NCBI RefSeq assembly: GCF_001667375.1
Contig: NZ_LZIN01000019.1
Coordinates: 62,001 to 126,000 of the forward strand
Direction: 5' to 3'
DNA: 64,000 nucleotides
Source: Mycolicibacter sinensis
GTDB lineage: Bacteria; Actinomycetota; Actinomycetes; Mycobacteriales; Mycobacteriaceae
Positions 41,362 to 54,300 of the stretch are shown piece by piece; within the stretch, counting starts at the first letter, position 1, and each line of letters starts with the position of its first letter. Below the pieces are notes generated by a model. It searched no databases, had not been told where the DNA came from, and saw nothing but the letters and a program-made list of their open reading frames with translations. The position numbers and the translations under genes are program-made.

Positions 41362-42777
41362 TCAGTATTCGATGTATCGGACTACAAAAGGCGTCATGCC
41401 GCTTTTCCGTACCGGCGACACCTTTACCACCTGGCCCACGTCGGGGGCCTCGAGCATCAGGCCGTTGCCGAGGTACAGCGTCACGTGCTGGCTGCCGCCG
41501 GGGCCGTAGAAGATGACGTCGCCGCGCCGGGCCAGTGCGGTCGGGATCTGGCGGCCCATCTTGTACTGCGACCCCGAGTAATGCGGCAGCTTGATGCCCA
41601 CCCCGGCGAAGGCGTACAGGATCAGCCCGGAGCAGTCGAATCCGACGGTCCCCGAACCGGACCCGATGCCGCGGCCGGGCCCCGCGGCGGTGCCGCCGCC
41701 CCAGGAGTAGGGCACCCCGCGTTGCGACAGGGCGCGGCGAATCACGTATTCGGAGGCCTGCCGACCGTAGACCCGCGGGATCTTGCCGTTGTTGATGCCG
41801 GTGTCATCGGGTTTCGCCAGCCCGATCGACTGCAGAAACTGGCGGCCCAGGTTGGAGGTCACCTGCGCCGAGGTCTGGGAGATCCCGAGCACCTGGTTGA
41901 TGACGGCGATCGGGTCGCCCGGAACGTTGGCGCTGGGCACCGCCGGCAGGGTGGGATCCCAGGGCCCGTCCCAGGTCTCGGCGCGCTTGGCGGCCGCCGG
42001 GCCGGCCGGGTTGCCCCACCGGTCCCCCGCCGGCGCGGGCGCGTCCTGGGGCTGTTGCTGGCCGCGGGCGGCGGCGAGCTTAGCCTGGGCCTCGTTGCGC
42101 TGGGCGGCCAGCCGGTCAATCTCGCCCTGCTGTTCGCCGAACTTGCGCTGGGTATCGGTGAGCGAGGCCACCGCGGCGTCCTGGCTGGACTGGGCGTCGG
42201 CGACCGCCTGGTCGGCCTTCTGCTTGGCCAGCCGGGCCGCCGACTCCTTGTTCAGCTGCTCGGTGCGGGCCCGCTTGAGGTTGTCCAGCGCCTGCTGGGA
42301 GGAGAGCGCCAGGGTCCGGCCGGCGGCCGCGGTGGCGATCATCTCCGACGGGTCGGTCGCGGTCAGGTAGCTCTCCGACGGCCCGTTGACGTAGGTCGAT
42401 GCGGCGAAAGTGTTGAATCGCTTCTGGGCGGCCACGATCTTGGCGTCGGCTTCGACGATCGCCGCCCGGCCGGCCTCCACCTCCTGTTGGGCCGAGGATG
42501 CGTCTTCCCGCGCGGTCTGCAGGTCGACCAGGGCCTTGTTGACGCTCTCCTTCTGCTGCTGAATCTGGGCGCCCAGGTCCTGCAGCTGCTGGTTGGCCTC
42601 GGCGACGTCGGCGATCAGCCTCGCGATGCCGTCCGGGTCCGGCGCCGGTTGGGCCGCCGCCAGTCCGGGGGTTCCCAGCAGCAGCGCGGAGCTCAGCACC
42701 GACGCTGCGGCGGTGCGGGTGAGCCTGGCGGCCGGCGGGAAGACCGAGCCCTCGGAGCCACAGCGGATGCGTCTCAT
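41362..42777 (-). CDS. ripA: Peptidoglycan endopeptidase RipA
   Basis: 471 aa, against 472 for M. tuberculosis RipA; the main septal D,L-endopeptidase, needed for daughter-cell separation and known to work with RpfB. Signal peptide (about 1–43), a long Gln/Ala/Glu coiled-coil inhibitory region (about 55–240), a Pro-rich linker, then NlpC/P60 with Cys382, His431 and Glu443. Start: ATG at 42777 (MRRIRCGSEG) with GGAG about 10 nt upstream. The 240-nt upstream gap is AT-rich and holds a likely promoter and palindrome. Confidence 0.96.
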   Translation of the reverse strand: MRRIRCGSEGSVFPPAARLTRTAAASVLSSALLLGTPGLAAAQPAPDPDGIARLIADVAEANQQLQDLGAQIQQQKESVNKALVDLQTAREDASSAQQEVEAGRAAIVEADAKIVAAQKRFNTFAASTYVNGPSESYLTATDPSEMIATAAAGRTLALSSQQALDNLKRARTEQLNKESAARLAKQKADQAVADAQSSQDAAVASLTDTQRKFGEQQGEIDRLAAQRNEAQAKLAAARGQQQPQDAPAPAGDRWGNPAGPAAAKRAETWDGPWDPTLPAVPSANVPGDPIAVINQVLGISQTSAQVTSNLGRQFLQSIGLAKPDDTGINNGKIPRVYGRQASEYVIRRALSQRGVPYSWGGGTAAGPGRGIGSGSGTVGFDCSGLILYAFAGVGIKLPHYSGSQYKMGRQIPTALARRGDVIFYGPGGSQHVTLYLGNGLMLEAPDVGQVVKVSPVRKSGMTPFVVRYIEY

Positions 42778-42911
42778 TCGGCTTGGATCTCCTCGGACTC
42801 GGGCAGGCGGAGCCACGCTTCGACCGGCGGCAAAGCACAGTTACAACAGCAGCGCCTTTTGAACCATACGTCACATCAGTCACTGGAGAAACGTTCGTAA
42901 CAAACTACGTT

Positions 42912-42917
42912 ATTGTA
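42912..42917 (-). promoter_or_regulatory. Candidate -10 box of the ripA-ripB promoter
   Basis: TACAAT on the minus strand, in an AT-rich stretch about 135 nt before the ripA ATG, with the palindrome 42930–42945 where the -35 region would be. Read from sequence only. Confidence 0.4.
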
Positions 42918-42929
42918 ATTAAGCGCCTT

Positions 42930-42945
42930 GTTACCAATTGGTGAC
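42930..42945 (-). promoter_or_regulatory. Palindrome in the ripA promoter region, candidate MtrA operator
   Basis: The minus strand reads GTCACCAATTGGTAAC: a near-perfect dyad around CCAATTGG whose two halves, GTCAC and GTAAC, resemble the half-sites described for the response regulator MtrA. ripA is a reported MtrA target in mycobacteria. The half-site spacing differs from the usual direct arrangement, so another dyad-binding regulator is possible. Confidence 0.4.
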
Positions 42946-43018
42946 TTAATAGTTTGCCGCGGGCTGTAATCAGACCAGGGTCAGCCACCCGGCGTCCGGG
43001 TTTGCAGAGGTACGACCG

Positions 43019-43570
43019 TTATCGGGCGGCGTCGACGCGGTCGTCGGCAAGTTTGCTGCGCCGCTGCAACCATCGGGTACCGACCGCCGCCGCCACAACC
43101 CCCACCAGCAGCACTACCGTCAGTCCCGTCCAGGGCAGATCAGGTCTGTTCAATTCATTGACGAAATTCTGCGCCGAGGTCACCGCATCGCCGGTTTTGG
43201 CGTGGTCTTCGGCGGCCTCCAATTTGGCCCGGTGAAACTGTCCGCTGTAGCTGCCGACGTAAGTAGTACTGAGCACCAGCACGGTGGCATCGGGATAGTC
43301 ATAGCCCACCACCGTGGCGACGTCGCGCAGCGCGGTGTCCATCCCCGGGTTGCGGGCGACCTCGACGATCTTGAGGTCGATGCCGTCGCGGGCGGCGTCG
43401 GCGACCACGTTGCGCAGCGCCGGCACGTCGGCGGCGGGCGCGCTCACCCCGTCGACGGCCACCGCGACCTTGACCAGCGCCATGCACTCGTCCGGCGGGG
43501 TGGCCGGGTCCAGGCCGACGGTGATGCAGAGCTCGCCGGGAATATAGGCCGGCGGATGCGGGGTGGTCAC
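43019..43570 (-). CDS. Membrane-anchored protein of unknown function (Rv1476-like)
   Basis: 183 aa from the chosen start: a soluble domain (about 1–125) and one C-terminal membrane helix (LTVVLLVGVVAAAVGT, about 148–163) followed by basic residues, so it is probably tail-anchored. The family (Rv1476, about 186 aa) sits upstream of ripA throughout mycobacteria and has no assigned activity. Start uncertain: GTG at 43570 (VTTPHPPAYIPG); a TTG six codons upstream is the alternative. It diverges from acn, with a 134-nt shared promoter region. Confidence 0.85.
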   Translation of the reverse strand: MTTPHPPAYIPGELCITVGLDPATPPDECMALVKVAVAVDGVSAPAADVPALRNVVADAARDGIDLKIVEVARNPGMDTALRDVATVVGYDYPDATVLVLSTTYVGSYSGQFHRAKLEAAEDHAKTGDAVTSAQNFVNELNRPDLPWTGLTVVLLVGVVAAAVGTRWLQRRSKLADDRVDAAR

Positions 43571-43704
43571 GGGAGATGACGGTAGCAAGTGCGGCTCAGG
43601 TGAGGTGATCCTTAGTTCATACAGGACACGCGTACTGTTAGGGTTTACGACGCCCGTCGGCGCGGACCCGTCGATGGAGGAGAACTCGATTTCGGGGAGT
43701 TGAA

Positions 43705-46515
<2,811 letters not shown>

Positions 46516-46538
46516 CCCGCTTAGGCGGCGAGCAGCTG

Positions 46539-47102
46539 ATGCCCAGGGTCAGCGAGGATCACCTGGCGGCCCGGCGCCGCCAGATCCTTGACGGCGCGCG
46601 GCGGTGCTTCGCCGCCTACGGCTACGACGGGGCCACGGTGCGCCGTCTGGAGCAGACGGTCGGGTTGTCGCGGGGGGCGATCTTTCATCACTTCCGCGAC
46701 AAGGACACCCTGTTCTTCGAGCTGGCCCAAGAGGATGCCGCACAGATGGCGGAGGTGGCCGCCCGGGCCGGCCTGATCGGCGTCATGCGCGACATGCTGG
46801 CCGCCCCCGAGCAGTACGACTGGCTGGTGACCCGGCTGGAGATCGCGCGCAAACTGCGCCACGACCCCGAGTTCAGCCGTGGCTGGGCCGAGCGGTCAGC
46901 CGAATTGTCCGCTGCGACAACGGATCGACTGAACCGGCAGAAGCAGGCCGGCCGGCTGCGCGACGACGTTCCGGCCGACGTGTTGCACACCTATCTGGAT
47001 CTGGTGCTCGACGGCCTGGTGGCCCGGCTGGCCTCCGGCGAGGACCCCCAGCGGCTGTCCGCGGTGCTCGATCTGGTCGAGGATTCGGTGCGGCAGCGCT
47101 GA
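46539..47102 (+). CDS. TetR-family regulator (AcnR/Rv1474c-like)
   Basis: 187 aa: N-terminal helix-turn-helix (about 12–58, TVRRLEQTVGLSRGAIFHHFRDK), then an all-helical ligand domain. It follows acn by 23 nt on the same strand. The equivalent gene in corynebacteria, acnR, represses acn, so it most likely controls aconitase in answer to metabolite or iron state. ATG at 46539. Confidence 0.92.
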   Translation: MPRVSEDHLAARRRQILDGARRCFAAYGYDGATVRRLEQTVGLSRGAIFHHFRDKDTLFFELAQEDAAQMAEVAARAGLIGVMRDMLAAPEQYDWLVTRLEIARKLRHDPEFSRGWAERSAELSAATTDRLNRQKQAGRLRDDVPADVLHTYLDLVLDGLVARLASGEDPQRLSAVLDLVEDSVRQR

Positions 47103-47115
47103 TTTCGCCGAGAGG

Positions 47116-47313
47116 TCAGCGCGACCGGGTGCGGTGATTGGGTCCGCCGCGGCTGCGCATCGCCACCCCCGACTCGCGCAGCATGCTGTGTACGGCGCCA
47201 TACGATCGCCCGGTGGAGGCCGCCAAGGTGCGGATGCTGGCCCCGCGCTCGTAGGCGTTACGCAACTCGACCAGCTGTCGATCGCGCAGCTTGTCCGGTT
47301 TCATCGTGGCCAC
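47116..47313 (-). CDS. Small helix-turn-helix protein (Rv1473A-like)
   Basis: 65 aa from a GTG start (62 if ATG at 47304 is used), very basic. The centre (RNAYERGASIRTLAASTGRS followed by YGAVHSMLRESG) is a resolvase/WhiA-like helix-turn-helix in which a tripeptide joins two helices, so DNA binding is likely. M. tuberculosis has the same small gene (Rv1473A, 63 aa) here. It converges with the TetR gene and starts 79 nt after the ABC-F stop on the same strand. Target unknown. Confidence 0.85.
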   Translation of the reverse strand: MATMKPDKLRDRQLVELRNAYERGASIRTLAASTGRSYGAVHSMLRESGVAMRSRGGPNHRTRSR

Positions 47314-47392
47314 GTCCCCTCACCATCCCCTCGCCGACGGGTTCAGCGTAAGAAGGCGTCGGTGATACCGGGCGGCTTTGGCCGGATTGCCG

Positions 47393-49030
<1,638 letters not shown>

Positions 49031-49046
49031 GCACGTACTCCTGTTG

Positions 49047-49868
49047 CTATTTGTCGTCGGTGAAGACCGGTGGGCGCCTCTCGGCGCGCGCAGCGACGGC
49101 TTCCTCGAAGTTGCTGGTCAACAGGCGCACATAGAGCTGTCCAAGGCCCTCGGCCTGCATATGCCCCTCCAGACTACCGGCATCGAGTCCGCTCCACAGC
49201 GTCCGCTTGGTCAGTTCGGTGCCCGGCCGGGAGAACCCGGCGATCCGCTCGGCCAGCTCATAGCAGGTCTCCAGCAGATCCGGCTGCTCGACCACCCGGG
49301 AGACCAAGCCGATCCGCTCGGCCTCGGCCGCGTCGACGTCGCGGCCGGTGAGCATGATCTCGAACGCCCGCGACGCCCCGATCGCCCGCGGGAGCAGGTA
49401 GCTCAGGCCCAGTTCGCTGGCGGTCAGGCCGTTGTTGATGCCGGCCGCCCGGAAGTAGGCGTCCGTCGCGGCGACCCGGATGTCGGCCGCCAGTGCCAGG
49501 CAGAGTCCGCCGCCGATGGCCGCGCCGTTGACCGCCGCGATCACCGGCTGGTGCAGCCGGCGCAGCCCCAAGATGATGTCGTCGAGCAGCTCCATCGACC
49601 GCAGTCCGAAGCTGGGCCGGGTCAGCCCGGCCACGTGCGGCACCGAACCGGCCGATTTGTGGTCGGCTCCGGACGAGAATCCCCGCCCGGCCCCGGTCAG
49701 GACCACCACCCGCACCGCGTTGTCGTAGCTGATCTGCGCCAGGACGTCACGCAGCGGCACCATCACGTCGAACGCCATCGAGTTCATCCGCTCCGGGCGG
49801 TTCAGCGTGACCAGGGCGACCTGCGGACGGGGGCGTTCGACGACGACGTACTCGGATGCGGCGGTCAC
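49047..49868 (-). CDS. echA12: Enoyl-CoA hydratase/isomerase family protein EchA12
   Basis: 273 aa crotonase fold. The oxyanion-hole segments are GFSSGADHK (about 64–72) and AIGGGLCLALAADIRVA (about 118–134). The second catalytic Glu position falls in the GLTASELGLSYLLP segment (about 150). EchA12 (Rv1472, 285 aa) holds this place in M. tuberculosis; its exact substrate is not settled. ATG at 49868; it lies 26 nt downstream of the thioredoxin gene on the same strand. Confidence 0.93.
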   Translation of the reverse strand: MTAASEYVVVERPRPQVALVTLNRPERMNSMAFDVMVPLRDVLAQISYDNAVRVVVLTGAGRGFSSGADHKSAGSVPHVAGLTRPSFGLRSMELLDDIILGLRRLHQPVIAAVNGAAIGGGLCLALAADIRVAATDAYFRAAGINNGLTASELGLSYLLPRAIGASRAFEIMLTGRDVDAAEAERIGLVSRVVEQPDLLETCYELAERIAGFSRPGTELTKRTLWSGLDAGSLEGHMQAEGLGQLYVRLLTSNFEEAVAARAERRPPVFTDDK

Positions 49869-49894
49869 GGTTGCACGCTATCGCGCGCGGCCGA

Positions 49895-50269
49895 TCAGAC
49901 CTGTTCTGGCTTGTCCTGAGACGCCTGCTCGGCCAGGGCAGCCTCGACGTCGAGGTCCTTGACCTGCTGGACGAGGTGTTCCAGCGCCGCGGGGGGCAGC
50001 GCGCCGGCCTGGTTGAACACCAGCGTGCCCTTCTTGAACGCCATCAGGGTCGGGATGGACCGGATCTGGGCGGCGGCGGCCAGTTGCTGCTCGGCCTCGG
50101 TGTCGACCTTGGCGAAAACCACGTCGGGGTGTTTCTCGGAGGCGGCCGAGAACGTCGGCGCGAACGAGCGGCACGGTCCGCACCAGGAGGCCCAGAAATC
50201 GACCAGCACGATGTCGTTATCGGCGATGGTTTCTTCGAATTTCGCTGCGGTGAGGTCTTGAGTTGCCAT
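49895..50269 (-). CDS. Thioredoxin
   Basis: 124 aa cytosolic thioredoxin with the redox site WASWCGPC (Cys30, Cys33) and the cis-Pro in RSIPTLMAF. It matches Rv1471 (TrxB1, 123 aa) in place and length; it is a thioredoxin, not a reductase, despite that name. Start: ATG at 50269 (MATQDLTAAKF); the 17 codons open upstream are not part of the family. First gene of trx–echA12–ABC-F. Confidence 0.95.
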   Translation of the reverse strand: MATQDLTAAKFEETIADNDIVLVDFWASWCGPCRSFAPTFSAASEKHPDVVFAKVDTEAEQQLAAAAQIRSIPTLMAFKKGTLVFNQAGALPPAALEHLVQQVKDLDVEAALAEQASQDKPEQV

Positions 50270-50447
50270 GATTGGGCCAACGCCCGGGCTTCCCGCGGTG
50301 TTCCCGGCCCGGCCGGGCAATGGCGGAACCGCTTACACAGCGGGCTCACAGCACAGAGCTAGCTGTGCGCTAACTCAGCCATTGACGGTGGTAGCACGTG
50401 TCCGGCGGCACACCTGCCGCCGACGTCGACGAATCGGAGAAACGCTG

Positions 50448-51101
50448 ATGTCCGCTCGCCCCAGCACCCTCGCCCCGGCGATGAGCACACTCACCGGCGC
50501 CGCCGCGCTGTTCGCTGCCGCGCTGTTCGTTCCGGCGCCGGCCCACGCCGAGGGCGACCGGGTGATCGGCCCGGTGTCCTCGGTGACCGGCAGCACCTTC
50601 GAGGTGGCCAGGCCCGCCGGCGCCACCACGGTGGCCTTCAGCGACTCCACCCGCATCGTCGAGCCGGTACCCGCGCAACTCGGCGAGATCACCGCCGGCA
50701 CCTGCATCAAGGCCGGCGCCACCCCCGACAGCGCCCCGGCCGACAGCGGTGCGATCTCCGCGAAATGGGTGGCGATCAGCACGCCGGTCGACGGCAAGTG
50801 CCCGCAGCGCCCGGGCGGCGCCGACGCCCCCGCGCCGCCGGCACCGCACCGCGGCGTGCGCGGTGTCGTCGACTCCGTCGCCGGCAACACCATCACGGTG
50901 ACCGGCGCCGGCGGACAGACCACCGTGACCGTCACCGACGACACCCACCTGCGCCGGATGGTCCCCGTCGGCGCTGGGGTGATCAGCGACGGCAAGTGCG
51001 TCGCAGCCCGCGGCGACAGGGATGCCGACGGCGTGCTGCAGGCGACCAGGATCTCGGTCTGGGCGCCCGACGGCGGCGCCTGCCCCGAGCCGCCGCGGTA
51101 G
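50448..51101 (+). CDS. Secreted protein with two DUF5666-like repeats
   Basis: 217 aa. Signal peptide about 1–31 (hydrophobic AAALFAAALFVPAPAHA). Two similar small beta domains follow, each with GxVxSVxGxTxxV and a D(S/D)THL/TRI strand: GPVSSVTGSTFEV (about 36) and GVVDSVAGNTITV (about 144). Each is closed by a Cys (GTCIKAG, GKCVAARG), and there is a Pro/Ala hinge between. Probably a periplasmic or cell-wall binding protein; function unknown. ATG at 50448 with GGAG 9 nt upstream. A likely terminator follows at 51255. Confidence 0.8.
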   Translation: MSARPSTLAPAMSTLTGAAALFAAALFVPAPAHAEGDRVIGPVSSVTGSTFEVARPAGATTVAFSDSTRIVEPVPAQLGEITAGTCIKAGATPDSAPADSGAISAKWVAISTPVDGKCPQRPGGADAPAPPAPHRGVRGVVDSVAGNTITVTGAGGQTTVTVTDDTHLRRMVPVGAGVISDGKCVAARGDRDADGVLQATRISVWAPDGGACPEPPR

Positions 51102-51254
51102 AGCGACCGGCTCCGGTCGATCATCTGACGCGTCCGGGTGCGGCCGGCGTCGCGGTCGCTGTCCTTTTCCGCGCGGCGACGCAGCACTTTTGCCTAGCCG
51201 CGGCCGGGTCCCCGTAGCGGGTCGCGCAGTGCCGAGGATCAGTCACGGCACTAT

Positions 51255-51277
51255 GGGTTGGTACGCAACCCGTTTTT
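51255..51277 (+). terminator. Intrinsic terminator or attenuator ahead of the large P-type ATPase
   Basis: GGGTTG-GTACG-CAACCC followed by GTTTTT: a 6-bp stem with a T-run, the classical form and uncommon in mycobacteria. It lies 154 nt after the DUF5666 gene and only 27 nt before the ATPase ATG. It therefore either ends the upstream transcript or acts as an attenuator in the ATPase leader. Confidence 0.6.
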
Positions 51278-51304
51278 GCGACGACGTCCTCGAGGGGTGA
51301 GGCA

Positions 51305-54300
51305 ATGATGATGCCGGGTATAGCCACCGCTGTCGGTGGTATCACCGGTGGCGCGGTGCAGATGCTGCGAGCCGGCGTGAACGGTGCAGCCGAAAGCACC
51401 TCCTGGTTACGCGACAGCGCCACGGACACGATGCAGACGCTCCTCGGCCCGGTGGTCGAGTCGGTCAGCCAGACCGCCGGGCGGTTCCTGGGCGACTCCG
51501 GCAACGGCACAGCGCTGCCGGTGCGTTGGCGCAGCGATCGCCGCGTACACCTGGACCTGGAACGGCTGCTGCCGTTCTCGCGCTGGTATGAGCACGCCGA
51601 CACCGTCGAGCAGCCGGTCCGCGACATTCCTGGCGTGGCCAGCGCCCACATCGAGAGTGCACTGGGCCGGATGGTGGTCGAGCTGACGCCGGGCGCCGAC
51701 AGCGACCGGGTGTTGGGCGCGGTCTGCGACACGGTGACCGCGATCAGCAAGGAGCTGGGCCGCCCAGGTCCGCGATCCGCACCGCGCACCGCGCCGTTCG
51801 CCGATCCGGGCAACCCACTGGCACTGCTGGTGCCGCTGACCGCGGCGGCGATGGACGTGGTGGCCATCGGCGCCGCGGTGACCGGATGGGTGGGCAAACT
51901 GCCCGTCGCACCCCTGGCCGCCCGCGGCGCCGCCGCCGTCGTCAGCAACCAGCCGCGCATCGTGTCGATGCTGGAATCACGGCTCGGTCGCGTCGGTACC
52001 GATCTCGCGCTGGCCGCCTCCACCGCCGTGACCAATGGGCTCACCCAGGCGGTCGGCACCCCGCTGGTGGACCTGGCCCAGCGCGGCCTGCAGATCTCCG
52101 AGGCCGCCGCACATCGCCGCCGCTGGGAGGACCGGGAACGGCAGCTGGCGTCGCCGCGGCGACCGCAGGCCGCGGTGGTTCCGGTCATCTCCTCGGCCGG
52201 GGCCGGCTCGCAGACCGCCCGGCACAACTCGGCGGCCACCGCGGCCGGTGAGGCCTCACACGTGGTGGTCGACGGCGCCATCGACTCGGCCATCGACACT
52301 GCCAAGGGGTCGATGTCCGGGCCGGTGGAGACCTACGCCGACCAGGCCGCCAACGCCTCGTTGATCGCCGCCGCAGGGGCGCTGCTGGCCGGCGGCGGCG
52401 CCAACGAGGCGGCCGGTGCGGTGCTGGCCGGGGTGCCCAAGGGCGCCTATCTGGGCCGGCAGGCGTTCGGCGCGGTGCTGGGCCGTGGTCTGGCCGACGC
52501 TGGACAACTGGTCTTGGACCCCGGTGCGCTGCGCCGGCTGGACCGGGTCAAGGTGATCGTCATCGACGGGGCGGCGCTGCGCGGGGACGCCCGCGCGGTA
52601 CTGCACGCCCGGGGCGATGTGCCCGGGTGGGACGAGGACCGCGTCTATGAGGTCGCCGATGCCCTGCTCCACGGCGAACAGGCCCCCGAGCCCGACCCCG
52701 ACGAGCTGCCGGCCACCGGCGCCCGCCTGCGCTGGGTGCGGGCGCAGCCCTCAGCGGCGCCGGTGCAGGGACTCGAGCGCGCCGACCTGGTCGTCGACGG
52801 TGAGGTCGTCGGTCGGGTCAAGGTCGGCTGGGAGGTCGACCCGTTCGCGGTGCCGCTGCTGCAGACCGCGCACCGCACCGGGAACCGGGTGGTGCTGCGC
52901 CATGTGGCCGGCACTCAGGAGCTGACCGCCAGCGTCGCGGCCAGCCACCCGCCCGGCACCCCGCTGCTCAAACTGGTCCGTGAGCTGCGCGCCGACCGCG
53001 GCCCGGTGCTGTTGATCACCGCGCTGCACCGCGACTTCGCCTCCACCGACACGCTGGCCGCGCTGGCCATCGCCGACGTCGGGGTGGCCCTCGACGACCC
53101 GCAGGCGGCGACCCCGTGGAGCGCCGACATCATCACCGGCACCGATCTGGCCGCCGCCGTGCGGATCCTCTCGGCGCTGCCGGTGGCCAAACGCGCCAGC
53201 GAATCAGCGGTGCGGCTCGCCCAGGGCGGCAGCACCCTGGCCGGACTGCTGCTGGTCGCCGGTGACTCCCGGGGCACTCCCGGCCCGCTGGCGCTGCGCC
53301 GCTGGCTCGATCCGGTCAACGCCGCCGGCGCGGCCGCATTGGTGGCCGGCTCCCTATCCGCGCGCAAAGTGCTGAACCAACCCGACCCCACCCCGCAGCC
53401 GCTCACCGCCTGGCATGCCCTGGATCCGGAGATCGTCTACTCCCGGCTGGCCGGTTCGGCGCGGCCGCTGGCCGCCGAGATCGGTCCACCAACCTGGCGC
53501 CGCACTCTGGAAGACTTCGCCGATCATCCGGTGCTGGCACCGCTACGCGCCCCGGCCACCCGGGTGGGCAAACTGCTGGCCGCCACTCGCGAAGAGCTCG
53601 CCGATCCGCTGACCCCGATCCTGGCGGTCGGCGCGGCGGCGTCGGCGATCTTCGGCAGCAACATCGACGCCCTGCTGGTCGCAGGTGTGATGGCCGCCAA
53701 TGCCCTCGTCGGCGGGACACAACGGCTGCGCGCCGAAGCGGCGATCGCCGAACTCTTCGCCGAACAGGACGCGCTGGCCCGCCGCGTGGTGCTACCCCCG
53801 GTCGCAACGACGCAGCGGCGCCTGGATACCGCCCGCAACGGCCGGCGCACCGTCACGCTGAGGGCGAAATCACTTCGCCCCGGCGACGTCATCGACCTGG
53901 CCGCCTCCGATGTGGTGCCTGCTGATGCCCGCCTGCTGACCGCAGAGGACCTCGAGGTCGACGAGTCGCTGCTCACCGGTGAGTCGCTGCCGGTGGACAA
54001 GCAGGTCGACCCGGTCGCCGTCGGCGACCCGGAGCGGGCCAGCATGCTGTTCGAGGGCTCCACGATCGTCGCCGGGCACGCCCGGGCGATCGTGGTCGCC
54101 ACCGGTGCGGGCACCGCGGCGCGCCGGGCGCTTTCGGCGATCGCCGACGTCGACACCGCGGCTGGGGTGCAGGCCCGGCTGCGCGAGCTGACCGCCAAGG
54201 TGCTGCCGCTGACGCTGGCCGGCGGCGCCGCGGTGACCGGCTTGGCACTGCTGCACCGCGCATCGCTGCGGCAGGCGGTCGCCGACGGGGTGGCGATCGC

